Assembly (NCBI GenBank): GCA_029959085.1
Contig: JARWIR010000001.1
Coordinates: 66,898,899-66,962,898, forward strand
Source: Nemophila menziesii
Lineage: Eukaryota; Streptophyta; Magnoliopsida; Boraginales; Hydrophyllaceae
Direction of reading: 5' to 3'
Length of the DNA: 64,000 nucleotides
Part shown: in pieces, positions 10,414 to 22,510 of the stretch
How positions within the stretch are numbered: the first letter of the stretch is position 1
Layout: each line of letters starts with the position of its first letter
Made by a program: the position numbers and the translations under genes
The notes under the pieces: model-generated
Seen by the model: only the letters and a program-made list of their open reading frames with translations
The model's database searches: none
What the model was told of the DNA's origin: nothing

Positions 10414-11956
10414 TGGTGTCGCCTAGGGTGAGATAAAAATAAGATAAATATAAGTCAAGAAAACTAAGCACTCTCACCCTAGATAGGCACAGTACTGCAA
10501 GTATTACAAGACGTAGGCAAGTTTTGGTTGATAAGTTGAGTTCGTTCTCAGGGACTTAGTGTGCTAGTCGAATGGGTAGCAATAACGAGTAAGAAGCAAA
10601 TAATTAAAAGACAGAAAATTCAAGGGAATAAATTCAAAATTCTTAAATTAAACTAAAGAAAATAAAAGACAATAAAATAAATACGAAGAATATGAGATGA
10701 GAAGTATAGCTTAGGTTTTGCTAGTATGCACTAATCCTTCTAATTCATTCTATTAAATCTAGTTAATAAGGGAGATAATTAGCTCTTGTATATTTAGTCA
10801 GGATTCTAAATTCCCATACCTTAGACCTTGAGAGCGACTAAGGGGGCTACGGACACACCACGAGGCTGGTTCAAATAGGGTTATCAAACGCTACTGAGGC
10901 CCTAAGCAATCAATTTCCATACATGGTGATAGTGATTAAATTATACCCTAATGACTATCTAGTTAGAATCAGTGTTGTCAGGACTAATATCGACACTAGA
11001 CGTTATGTGGTGTTTCAATAATTAGAAACCCAGCTAAGGTGATCATCTAACTACTATTAAGGTAATCCTATACTCGTGCACTAGCAAGGAAAACAATCAT
11101 TAAATCAAAACACATAAACAAATATAAAGGTAAGCAGCTAATATCATATTAAAACATGTAATTCCTAAAGAAACTTAGATAGAAAGAAATTAAAATTCAT
11201 CGATTTTACATGATGCAAAACCCAAGCTATGGGGAGTTTAGTTCATACGTGAAGGAAATAAACTAAAAGAAATAATAAAAGACATCATCTTGCTCTCTAC
11301 AATAACTTGGAAGAATAAAACCTTAAGAACTAATTACTATGAGTCAAGGATGATTTACAAGTGATATAGGGGTGTATTTATAGGTGTTTAGAAGACCTAA
11401 TTCGTTTTCTTGAAGGAGAGGTTAAGTAATGGACTCCAAGCCCAACTCAAATTCGTAACCCTAACAACATGAAATCAGACCCGTTTTTATTTTGGTCCTA
11501 GCAGCTTCAATTTTCATCCATTTGACGTGTATGAGTATACCAAATTCATCGTCTCGGAAAGATCTTCAACTTTTCTCTTGACCGTTTCTCCAAATTCCAC
11601 ACCGTTTGTGAGATATAAGTTGACTTGTGGTCGTAGGTGCAGAAATTCAGGATTAAGGCAGCTTTTCCTTTTCCATGTTTTTAGCTTTTGTTTCCTTATC
11701 TCCAATTTCCATGCTTATCTCTTTCCATATCTTGTAGTATTTGACTTGGACTCTAATTAATCTCCATAATTATCTTTAAAGCTTCACACTACATAAATAA
11801 TTAAACTCAATATGCTCTAAAAATATTATTTTACTAAATCAAGACTCAAAATAGGAAAGTGCACTATTTCTCAAGAAAATCAACTATTATGACTTCTAAA
11901 TCACAAAAAATGATGTCTCATCCTAATATAAATCTATCACAAATGAGGATACATCA
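10414..11956 (-). repeat. 3' LTR of Athila-like copy 1
   Basis: On the plus strand the LTR runs from tggtgtcgcctaggg to ...gaggatacatca (TG...CA ends). It aligns along its length with the LTR at 54256-55781. The bases atagg (10409-10413) precede it. The length of about 1.54 kb fits Athila-type LTRs. Confidence 0.88.
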
Positions 11957-11972
11957 AGACCCCCAACTCAAA
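11957..11972 (-). other. Polypurine tract of Athila-like copy 1
   Basis: Directly internal to the LTR, the element strand reads gagttgggggtct before tgatg. The same purine tract is found at copies 2 (55782) and 3 (27942-27954), so it is the likely plus-strand primer. Confidence 0.75.
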
Positions 11973-12651
11973 GTTGTATCGTCCGGATACAATAAAGATA
12001 AAAAAAAGGGAAGTCTATAAATACACATTTATAAAATTTTCAACACAATGAGAAGAACATAGCAGAATATATAGAATAAACCTAAAGCAACAACTCAGAA
12101 AATTTCATGCAGTAATATTCATAAACTACATACCTGTACACTTCTCATATCCACAGTCAACATGGCTTGAATTCAAGATCAGATTAGTTTCGCAATGTAA
12201 GAAGGATTGGGACTTTACTTAGTTCCCCAAGAAAGCTATAGATTGTTCATCGAACTTCACTAGTATTCAAAGATCCACTTAACTACTCTGTAATGGCTCA
12301 ATCACTTCTCAGTTACATAGCAAAGAATCAAAAGGTCTTTAAGTTTGTAATTTAGGCTTAGGGACGGTATGATAGTATATTTGGATAATTTAGAATGAGC
12401 TTTTGGCTCTCTCCACACTAGCCATCAACGAATCGCCCTAGAGCTTGAGTTACTCTCATAAAACGTTTCTCACTCAACCCAATGAATTCCTTGATGCACA
12501 ATTTAGCATCCCAAATAACCTAGTTAAAGCATAAGATGTTCACATAAAAATTCCACTTTGTCGGTCCGAATATATATATTTTCTTTTCAAATCAATTCTT
12601 TTCTTTTGTTATAGCCATGACTCTCTTTTTAATGTTGAGATATCACGCTAT

Positions 12652-12752
<101 letters not shown>

Positions 12753-13610
12753 CGTTTTTATGCCCTTGTTGGCAAATTTAGCTCGTAGCTTCTTTTTCAT
12801 TCACTATTACCCCGACAAAGGGTTATAATAAAAATCTGTAAATCATCATCAATATAAAGAACAGGGCACAATTAATAAGCTCAAAAATCCCATCCTAATA
12901 ATATTTCCCATAATGGTGGACCCACCACCCCAAACTCAAGCTCTAAAACAACTGTCTATGCATCGCGATTCGAGTGCGGGTCATATGGAAAAGTCCTATA
13001 ATCTAAAGGGATAAGGCTTAGAATGTGTTTCAGTAAAAAGCTTTAGAAAGACTAGAAGGGGCTGAGAAGGATATAGCATATAAAATCAACTAACATGGTG
13101 AGAAGGTATAAAAAGGCTTCAAATGGCTTCAATATGAAAGAAACGCCTTAATCACTTTCTACACTATGTAATTTCGTTATTTTCTTACCTTTAGCACTTT
13201 CATCAAATGGGTTTGTCAACTAGCTTGGATCTCACGGCCTACACACTTCTCAAGGTTCCCTGAGATCGAACATACTTTCTATCGCATTGCTCACTAATCT
13301 TTTCTTTACTATCAACATGTGTTTTCCTGTAAATACTCAAAGCATACAAATAACATAGCTCATAAACATACTACATCAATTCACTGAGCCTATGCTTTCA
13401 AGCTATTAAACACACTCTACATCTAATTCCCATGTATCAAAAAAATTTAATTTCTACCTAAAAACAGAAAAATGGAGATGAGAGACAACGAATCCCCACA
13501 CCCCCAACTCAAAAATGATCCGTGTCCCCACGACTCGAAAAAGACTCGAAATTAGCATATAAAAGCATTTACAGAAATGGTAAGGAAGAAAGAGAACATA
13601 CTCTCGAGGC

Positions 13611-14805
13611 TTATTGCCTCGCATCATTGACATCCAAGGTCGGATTTGTTTGATCTTTCGTTAATTGCTCAAGGAGTTTCATGATGTGCACTTGATTAGC
13701 ATTAATTTGTGCCACATCATTGGCTAAAGAAGTTTGAGCTGCTTCGAATTTGTTTAAAAGCTCCTCCATCTTCTCTTGCCAACTTTGCTCCTTTTTTTTC
13801 TTTCGAGATTTGCGTAGAACCCGCTCTGTTCAAAACTTCCATGATCCAAGCATTATCAATATGACTCGTCTTCAACTCAAGTTTCTCTTCTTCACCCAAT
13901 GTAACATTCGCTTTTCGCACAAGACACGTGATCATCGTAGGAAATATAACATTAAAAAGTGATTTAGGAGAGACCGAAAATCGCATCACCTCCTCATAGA
14001 TCAACTATGCCACATCCACTTCTTCTCCTCTTAAAATACAATCCAGAAGTAGAGCGTTCTTTTTAGTCACATCCAAGGTTCATGTGTTTCCAAAGACATT
14101 AGGAATAAGGAAATTGTGCCAAACTCTTGCATCCGGTTGAAGATATTTGTAAGGCCAAGGTGCCTTCAATTCTCCCTTATGTGATTGCACTTTCTCCTTG
14201 TCTAAAACATGCTCAAAAAGTAATTCCTCATCAAAGATTTTTTGTTTAGCAACCGCTTCACTATACTTGCAATATCCAATTAATTTCTTAAACTTGAAGT
14301 GGTTTCTTATCTCATTAACTGTAAAAGGAACTAACTTTCCTCTAATCGGAACACAACCTTTACTATCTCGGCTAAAGAGGCCTAAATAGAATTCCAAAAC
14401 TAACTCGTGACATAATTCAGAACGTTTTACCATGAACGTAGACCAACCCAATTTTGCACCAAGCTCTAAGAATCTCTTATACTCTCATGTACCAACTTCT
14501 TCCTTGAATACTTTCTCATAAGAAAAAGGTAGCTCTTTTAATTGTTTCTCTACAGAAGCTTTCAAGGCCTTTGAAGCTTCCTCTTTATCCATGGGTGTAG
14601 GACTTTTCTCCTTTGAATAAAAGTAAAGCCTTTTACCATTGCGATCAAACATAGCTAGCTTACCTCCATCTTCAACATCGTTTTTACCCTTAGCTTTAGA
14701 ACTAGAACCTTTATTATTTGATTTCTTCTCAATTGAACCCAATACCTTGCTTTTCTTCACCTCCCTCTTGTTAGCTAATATTTCTGTTCTATTAGTCATC
14801 TTCAA
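13611..14805 (-). pseudogene. Athila-like copy 1 second ORF (plant transposon protein domain)
   Basis: This is the homologue of the intact 400-residue ORF of copy 2 (57357-58559). It is broken into three open segments in different frames: 14805-14485, 14451-14080 and 14004-13717. Conserved pieces are MTNRTEILANKREVK at the N-terminus, ELVLEFYLGLFSRDS in the middle, WHNFLIPNVFGN, and YEEVMRFSVSPKS. The coding stop equivalent is TAA at 13611-13613. It sits where Athila elements carry their env-like ORF, but no membrane segment is visible. Confidence 0.75.
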
Positions 14806-15248
14806 TTGACGCCCAACTCAAAGCTTTAACAACTCTTGAAATTTGAACATGTGAATTTTTGGTTGAACAAGCTTGATTTGGTTTAGGAAACATGAATTGA
14901 TGATGAATATCTATGTGGGTAAGGTGAATTCTTGATGGATTGGTTTGGATCTAAGAAATTGTAGGATGAATTTTGAAAATTTGAGCTTTTGATTCTTCAA
15001 ATTGATGTGTTTGGTGAGAATTGGGTGCTTGAATCTCCTTTGTAATGATGTGGAGAGAAGATTTGATGTGTTTTTGTGATGATTGGGTAGTGTTTTGATG
15101 ATTGGGCAAGGTTTATATGAGCTTTAATGGAGTTGGGAGAGGTTTGGAGAAGAAAGAGAGGCTTAAGGATTTGTAAATTCGGAATTGTACCCACCTCTTG
15201 CTTCTTATAACCTAAAACGCAGATTTTTCTCTCTTCAGTCGGCGACCT

Positions 15249-15498
15249 GCGGTGTACCGGAATAGGGGTGCGGTGTACCGCAACTTCTGTTCCTCAAAAT
15301 TTTTAATCCTCGTCAAAATACCCGCATCTCCTACCCGTAGCACGGGTTTTTGGTCTTGCGGTGCACCGGAGCTTGAGGCGCGGTATACCGGACTGATGTC
15401 CAGATTTTTTTTCTTCTCAGCACAAAACCCGAGTCACCTACACGTAGCACGTTTTTTCTCCTCTGCGGTATACCGGAAGGATGGTCCGGTGTACCGGA
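15249..15498. repeat. Cluster of GCGGTRYACCGS boxes in copy 1 leader
   Basis: Near-palindromic 12-mers occur at 15249 (gcggtgtaccgg), 15270 (gcggtgtaccgc), 15358 (gcggtgcaccgg), 15380 and 15465 (gcggtataccgg), plus tccggtgtaccgga at 15485. They lie between the protease/IN ORF and the second ORF. The same boxes occur in the LARD LTRs. Confidence 0.85.
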
Positions 15499-15730
15499 CC
15501 GAGGGTCTGAATTTTCCGAAAAACTTCGTTTTCTCCTCCCGAACTCGAGTTCTCCAGTACCTAAGCATCAAAAACACTAATACCTTTCTCAAATATGCAA
15601 TATCAACTAAAAACTACTAAACTAAACATAAACTAAAAACGTAAAAGACATAAAAACTTAAAAAATTGCGGGTTGTCTCCCGTACAGCACTTTTATTTAA
15701 CGTCTTTTAAAGTTAGATGCGTTACCTCTA

Positions 15731-17004
15731 TCAAGATTTGCGAATATAGCCTCCCCAACAACGAGTTAGGCTATGAACGTCAACTAATCTGCGCTTGATC
15801 CCCTTCTTGGGTCGAATTTCTATCACCTTGGCTGAAACAACCTTAGTGACAATGAACGGTCCCATCCACGAGTCTTTGAAACTACGTGGCCTATTCTCAC
15901 GTTTGTGAGCTTTCCATAGAACTTCATGTCCAACCCCAAACTCAATGTTTGGCTCAATATCCACAGGCTTTAAGTGGATCTTCTCAGGAGGGACTTTGTG
16001 ATGTGAAAGGCTGTGGATGACAGGAACGGTGGGATCTAACTTCCTTGGTTTCTTACCCAAGACATAGAAGGTCTCGGATACATTCTTTGCATGAAGGGTA
16101 ATGGTCCCTTCTTGGAAGTTGATGACACTTTGACTGGTGGCCATGAAAGGTCGTCCAAGTATGATTGGAACCTGCTTATCTGCATCAAACTCAAGTATAA
16201 CAAAGTCAGTTGGGATGGCGATACTACCTGCTCGGACTAGGACGTCCTCCACTATTCCCCATGTCCTGGTAACTGAGTTGTCAGCGAACTGCAATTTCAC
16301 TGGATTTTTCTCTGATTTCTGAAGTCCAAGTCTCTCGAATACGTACTTAGGCATAAAATTCACACCAGAACCCACATCGTACATAGCTTTCGCCTTGAGC
16401 ATACCATTTAGTTGAATAGGAAGGTTAAAACTTCCCGGATTTTTGAGCTTCGTTGGTAACTCTCTTTCACTTCTTCTTGAGACTCTCAGGTTCTCTCTTG
16501 GGATCTCTACACTAGCTTCTTTCCCAGGAATAACTTGCGTAAAAACTTGTTGCGGTGTAAGTCCTTTCTTTGCAATCTCAAGCATTTGGGCGTTGATATT
16601 TTCAGGTGTATACGCCTCTACAAATGTCTTGAGTTCAGTGTCATCCTTAGGATTTGTATCAGGAATAGTTGGTGACACTGGTTGAACAACAGGTGGCGGT
16701 TCCACCTTCTCTTCTTCTTTCTCTTCTTGCACAGCAGGTGCAACTTCAACTTCAACTTTTGATTCCTCCTTTGAGGCTTCTTCCTCTTTCTCTTTAGCCA
16801 CCTCATCTTGATAATCCATAACCGATCAAATCTCTTCTTGCATATCCTTCAGAAGCTGAATAAATTCAGCTTTTTCTGAATCGTCCTCCACATCAACCTC
16901 AGAACAGTCAGATTCCACGAGGCTAGACTTGGTTGGTTCTTCTTCGGTACTCGGAACCTCCACGGCACTAATGGCAGCATGTGGTACTTCCTTCTTTTCT
17001 TCTT
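15731..17004 (-). pseudogene. Athila-like copy 1 gag-end/protease/integrase-tail ORF
   Basis: The open part 16819-15731 (362 residues) starts with an acidic, Glu/Lys-rich segment. The retropepsin follows: MYDVGSGVNFMP, with the catalytic D in a DVGS context instead of the usual DLGA/DTGA, and the downstream VPIILGRPFMATSQ block. After about 70 more residues comes an integrase C-terminal (GPY/F-like) segment: GHEVLWKAHKRE, SWMGPFIVTKV, DVHSLTRCW. There is no reverse transcriptase, RNase H or integrase core between them. Upstream the same frame is open through the gag end to 17004, except for one TGA in the codon before SVMDYQDE (about 16830). Where copy 2 has a TAA between gag and protease, this copy has a sense codon. 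Confidence 0.8.
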
Positions 17005-17530
17005 CAATTATTAAATAAACATTATCTTTAATTATTTTTGATTTATAATTATTTTATACATGTTTGATGATAACTTAAATATTGATTACACTATTTTAAT
17101 ATATAACGGTGTGAACATAAAATTCTACGTCAAAAAAAACATAAAATTCTATAATTTATACTATTTTAGTATTATTTTTAAGTAAACCGTAGATTTAAAA
17201 TATATATTTGTATTGACAGGTCATATAAAATTTATATTATTTGTATATATAGTGTTACTAGTAATAATACATAGTTAAAAAATATAAAATTCTATACTTT
17301 TATATTAGTTTTATATAAGTTTTATATAAGTTTTAAGTAAATTATTGGTTTAAAATAAATATGTTTATTCTATTAACCGGTCGTATAAAAATTTATATTA
17401 TTTATATATATAGTTATACTAGAAAATAAAACATAGTTAAAACATATAAAAATTTATAATTTAATATAAGTTTAAATTTTAGTAAATTATGAATTTAGAA
17501 TAAATATTTTTATTGTTTCAAATATAAATG
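17005..17530. repeat. Duplicated flank, copy B (segment Y)
   Basis: Counterpart of 6072-6534. It begins exactly where Athila-like copy 1 breaks off and continues past the point where copy A is cut by the MULE (from ataagtttaaattttag on). AT-rich, no coding content. 17531-17785 likewise shows nothing recognisable. Confidence 0.75.
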
Positions 17531-17785
17531 ATATGTTATATTAATAAATAGTTTACAAAATATTATATTCACTTTGTAAATAAAAATCTCAAGTGACAAA
17601 AGAAAAATTAACATATTAAATAGTTACTTTAGACTTGGAGTCATTGATTCGATTAACAATTATACCGTTTAAAAGGAGAACTAAAGTTCTGGTAAACTAA
17701 TCCCAACAGTTAAATGATATACTCAAAACTTATTAAACTGGTTTTATTTCTAATATCAAAATTTAGTCTAAAACCTTCAAATTCA

Positions 17786-18195
17786 CGAGATTGGCTCTCA
17801 TATATATATATTCACACCGCACAATACAAAAATATAGCTAGAAGGCATAAATCAAAATATAGCTAATAGAAAGTAAAGTTACTAATATCTAGAAACACTT
17901 ACTAAAAGGATGTTATTTGTTTTCTTCATTTCATTTTCTGATATTAGTTTTAGACACCTTTAATTAAGGTGTTACGAATCATTTACCTAAAATATAACTA
18001 AACTGGAAGTTCACAAGTGTCCTAATCCATGAAACTTACACGAGTTTACTTATTTTGCAGTAGATAAACATAACACAGTGACTAATTATTAGCAATTCTA
18101 AAATCCTTTCGTACAAAACATAATCATCCAAATACCAAATATCCACCTTAAAACAATACAAAACTTTGATAAACAAGATAAAAAGGAATTTAAAA
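17786..18195. repeat. Duplicated flank, copy B (segment X), SPX-MFS 3' flank
   Basis: Counterpart of 4850-5550. It lies directly downstream of the SPX-MFS stop codon (gene on the minus strand), so it includes the likely 3' untranslated/flanking DNA of that gene. It lacks the MITE seen in copy A. Confidence 0.7.
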
Positions 18196-18291
18196 ACAAA
18201 TCCAAGAAAACAGAAACACGATACAGATCCACCTCACATAGAGGGATAAGAATATGATCTAAATACAAGAAAAGTAACTCATAAACTCAAC

Positions 18292-21200
18292 TCAGTAAAG
18301 GGAGTTGTAAGTACAACCAGTAGCTATAATTGATCCTAAGCAAATCAAAAGCGAAGGCAAAAGAGTGACATTAAGAAGTCTACTCTCTCCTAAATATCCA
18401 GCAAGTGTTATCGTTGCATCTGCTATAACTCGTGCAATTGTTCCCGCTTCAGTTGACAAAAGTCCTCCATTGTAGGTCCCACGTGATAGCCTTGATGACA
18501 TCACTCGAGATAGTAACGATAAATTTACTCCTGAAATCACAACAAACCCATGTTAAAATATATAATTTAAAGGTTAAATGATTGCAATACCCTTTCTACT
18601 AAATAGTTTTAAGTTTTTTTTTTTTTTTATATTTCATAATCCATTTGTAAACTATATGGGTGTGTCTCTATTTTTTAATCAAGTTCATTAGTTATATTAC
18701 AATGTTATCCTTCAAAATATGTTAAATTAACTTATTATTTACTTAGGGGTATACTAGTTTATCATTGACACAAAAAATTATAACAAGAACAGATTCCATT
18801 TTTGGAAAGCCACATCTTTCAAAAGTGTCAATTTTAGCCAAAAGTATTCAAAAGTGTCATTTTTAGGCCATTTCACTGATTCCCTAAGATATTTCATACA
18901 TTTCAAAGACAATTTGGACACTTCAAAAAACATTTTTAGTTTGTGATTTTAGCCAAATAAAGATATAGTTTATTTGAAATGTCCAAATTGCCCTTAAAAT
19001 CTATAAGATGGCCAAAAATGACACTTTTTATTATGTTTGGCTTAAAAATGGTAGTTTTGAAACATGTGCCCTAAAAATGGAATTTGCATTTATAACAAAA
19101 ATCATAAAAATCATAAAGTAAATTAGGAAAAATTTAAAGAGTCCACAAGAAGATCCAAGTCCCGTGCTCAAACAAGCTAACATGCTAGGGGTATTCTGGT
19201 CAATTCGCATCTGTTAGTTTCTACTAACAGAATTAGTGTCAGGGATCTGTGGTACCATTTTAAAGAGCACAGGGACTATAGGAGACCACAAGGACTAATA
19301 ATGCAATTAACCCTAATAAACTTTAGATTGGCTGAATAAAAAAATCTTACCTTCCAAAACCTCAGCAGATACAAACATTATGAGCCCCGAGATAACATAT
19401 TGTGGGACCGAGTAAGGGATCAACACGTGAAAACTAAAGAGTATTCCCAAGAAAACCATTATTTCCGATGCCAACAAAATTTGCCTACACACACAAGAAA
19501 AATTAACTTATCACCACTACTTAAAAACAAACATGTAGGGTAAGGGTATTTTAGTCAACTTACCTATCTTGAAACATATTGCTAACGTAACTTCCAACAA
19601 CAATATTCACTGGTAAAACAGTTAAACCAAGACACGCAAGAAAAATCGCTACTGAACTAGTAGACCAGTTGAAATAATACGTCGTGACAACACTAGATTC
19701 CGATAGTAATATCTCCATCGCGTATTTCAACATAAAGTAGATCAATAATTGTACCTGATAATTAAAACAAACAAGTGGGTCCCACTTATTAATACACTGC
19801 CCCAAGAACTAAAGAAGTAAGACTTACTTATATATAACATAACATACATACCTTAACAGATGGAGTAAGTAATCTATACGCATCAGCAAAACTATTAGCA
19901 GGTTTACGTGACTCTTCAGGTGCTTCTTCACTTGCATCACATTCTGGATCATTTTCGTCCGTACGATCGTTTCGACTACTTTCCTCTGACGATAAAATCA
20001 ACGGCTGAGCAAGTCCCTTTTCCAGTTTATCGTTTTCTTGTGGGACCGGATCATCATCAGGTAATTTAGCAGGCTCCACGAATGAAATCCATAACCATAC
20101 TAAATACATTAACCACGCAATTGACATAACCCAACCAGGTAACGTATCTTGGTTAAACGTAATATTCCATAGCTTAAATTCAATTTGAAGTAAACCCGCT
20201 AAAGCGGGCCCACAAGCCATTCCTAATGCACTCGCACTCACGAAACCCGCCGACGCTTGCATACGAATTTTTAAAGGAACACAATCGCTTATATATCGAC
20301 GATTCACCGCTCTAGCTGAACCCAACCTACATATTACAGGGACTTGTTACGCAATAAACTCAAAAAAAAAAAAAAAAAAAAAACTTACCCGCAAAAAACA
20401 CGACCAAGTAAAAGAACCCAAATGGAGTTAAGATCATACGCCATAGCGTACATACCATTACCAATAAACAAGACAATACTACTAAAAACCAAAGGTCTAA
20501 AGTAACTTTTATTAGACCAAGCACTAAAATAAACGGAAGAAAAAACTTGTGCAACAGCCATAGCACCAATAACGATACCACAAACAGTAGCAGCAGCACC
20601 GAGACTCATGGAATAATCATCAGCTGTTGGAACAATGATATAAGTATTCACCATGTATAAAAAAGTATTCCCTAAATTTAATAATAGTGAGTTAAAATGA
20701 TATCTTTGATCATCAATTGCATGTTCTTCAACAGGTGTAGGAAACTCCTCTTGCATAATTAAAGCATGTTGAGCTAAAAAATTCAGAAAATTAGTCGAAT
20801 ATGATAATCTATCAACAGCTGCTTTCATTGCATCTACTACTGAATCTTGTAATGGTAATGCAGGTTCATCGTATATAGACAAATAACTTCCTTGTCTATC
20901 TTGTAAATCCGCTAAATTACGTGATATTGCTCCTACTACTGCTCCTAATCCCTGTTAAAAAATATGTCTTAAGTGACGAAAATGTATTAATTAATTGATT
21001 AATTAATTACCACATGTTTAAAGACTTGTTGAAGCTGAGAATAAGGATGATTAGCGCGAGTTTTAACGTAATAATCAGTGAATTTATAACCGAATCTTTT
21101 ATCGAATTTTTTGAGGATTTTTCGTAACCCAATAGCGTTAATTTCGATGAAATAAAGTAGTTTTAAAAGGTCACGTCCAACTTCTCGATAATCTTCACGT

Positions 21201-21632
21201 AATTGAGTTAATTTATGAATATCAGGTTCTTCTTGAAGAGCTTCTTGTTGTTCATTTAATTGAGCAATTTTACTTGCGAGAAGTCCTTGTTGTTCCAATA
21301 GAAATAGAACTATTTTCTCAATCTGTTATCATAAACTTTATATTTTTATAGCTTCGTTAAAAAAAAAAAGAAAAAAAAAGAAGAAAAAAAACCTGAATAT
21401 CGAGAGTTCTTGAGAAATCTTTGAGTACATGGCGACGATCTAACGCACCATTTTCGATTTGATTACCGTATTGTTTAACTCTCTTTTTCATATACTTGTA
21501 GTTGATGTAATATCTGAAACGTAATTAAAATAAATAAATTAATAAATCATATTTGTAACGAATAAATTTGAAAACGTACCCTTGCCATTCTTCAATTTGT
21601 CGCTCCTTTAGCTTTTTTCCGAAAGCAACCAT
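18292..21632 (-). CDS. SPX-MFS vacuolar phosphate transporter (PHT5/VPT type)
   Basis: The protein belongs to the SPX-MFS family (SPX domain-containing membrane protein, PHT5/VPT), tonoplast transporters that load phosphate into the vacuole and sense inositol pyrophosphates through SPX. Eight coding exons with GT-AG introns: 21580-21632, 21393-21513, 21011-21322, 20389-20951, 19852-20326, 19564-19754, 19351-19484, 18292-18530. They sum to 2088 bases, 695 residues, the usual family length, with no stop. SPX occupies about residues 1-145 ([30 protein letters not shown]). The MFS part starts near residue 245, with [20 protein letters not shown] near 340-360 and a charged Asp/Glu-rich loop about 435-495 before the second helix bundle. 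The ATG at 21632 is the family start. Which PHT5 paralogue it is cannot be said. Confidence 0.95.
18568..19316. mobile_element. Outer MITE-like insertion in last SPX-MFS intron
   Basis: The ends are loosely inverted: aaggttaaatgattgcaat at the left, and taatgcaattaaccct at the right. The right part has phrases like cacagggactata and gaccacaaggact typical of small MULE-derived elements. It occupies most of the 820-bp intron between coding exons 7 and 8. Boundaries are approximate. Confidence 0.4.
18786..19090. mobile_element. Fold-back MITE nested in the intron
   Basis: About 80 bp at each end are inverted repeats: left attccatttttggaaagcc ... gtgtcatttttaggcca, right ggccaaaaatgacac ... ccctaaaaatggaat. 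The total is about 300 bp with no ORF. It lies within the larger insertion at 18568-19316 and is spliced out with the intron. Confidence 0.7.
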
Positions 21633-21760
21633 CTTATGATCAAAACCTGGATTATAATTGGGTAATTTTAGTTACTAATAATAGTAATATATATAATGTT
21701 AAGAAATGAATTACCTTAAAGAAGAAGTTTAGTCTGAAATGTGGAGAATTATTATAGCAA
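21633..21760 (-). other. SPX-MFS 5' untranslated exons
   Basis: The ATG is preceded by 14 bases of leader (21633-21646) that begin after an acceptor (aatccag|gttttg). A matching donor (ctttaag|gtaattc) is at 21714-21715, so the 5' UTR contains an intron of about 68 bp and an upstream leader exon starting at 21715. The transcription start is not defined. Confidence 0.6.
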
Positions 21761-22077
21761 GCTGAAGAAAAGAAGATGGAGTATTAATACAATGTGCATA
21801 ACACAAACATAGGTGTGAAAAAAAATTGAAGGTTTCAATGTTTGAGTACTTTAAAGTTTAAAATTATGATTAATCGTAAAGTTCATTCACGTAGATTATT
21901 AGATACGTATGGATATAATTATGATAAATGTTTGTCAAACGTTTTTTTATTGTGAGACAAGAATATTTTGACATGTCTTTTAAGAATATCCAAAATCCTC
22001 TCGTTTTCAAAGGAAAATAAAATCTTTGGTTTCTTAATTAATTAGAAACAATCAATTTCGAAAATATTTAGCACAAA

Positions 22078-22085
22078 GAATATGC
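22078..22085. promoter_or_regulatory. Candidate P1BS (PHR-binding) site, proximal
   Basis: gaatatgc fits the palindromic PHR1-binding consensus GNATATNC, about 360 bp upstream of the annotated leader exon of the phosphate transporter gene. Match by sequence only; a 6-base effective consensus occurs by chance in AT-rich DNA. Confidence 0.35.
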
Positions 22086-22502
22086 TTGTTATATTCCATA
22101 TCTATGACTAGGTAATAAATACCTTTTCGGATTAGGCAAGAGCTCAATGTCACAGAAACCCGGCCTTTAATTACTGTTTTGGACAAATTGCACTACTGGT
22201 CCCTGTATTATATGAAATAGCTATGTGTTTTAAAAAGTAGGAAACATTACATACAACAGGGATCGAAGGTGCAATTTATTCTTAACAACAAGTCAACTAT
22301 TGAGCTCTGATTTGCAATTGCTAGTTATGATAATCCAATTTACAGACTTCTTGACTTAAATTAATAAATCCTGATTTACTTTTATCAATTTAAAACTTCA
22401 AAATGCTCAATTCAGATGATTTGACCATTTCCCTTTCAAGTTTGAAGCTTTACATACATATTGATTTCGAAAATTACTTGTTTGCACATCAACTGATATC
22501 TC

Positions 22503-22510
22503 GAATATAC
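22503..22510. promoter_or_regulatory. Candidate P1BS (PHR-binding) site, distal
   Basis: gaatatac fits GNATATNC, about 790 bp upstream of the leader exon. Together with 22078 it makes two sites in 430 bp on the presumed promoter side of the SPX-MFS gene. Confidence 0.3.

Noticed and set aside
15252..15620. 122-codon plus-strand frame and the similar frames at 58960-59475
   Set aside because: They overlap the GC-rich palindromic leader repeats, are not conserved between copies and have no family resemblance.
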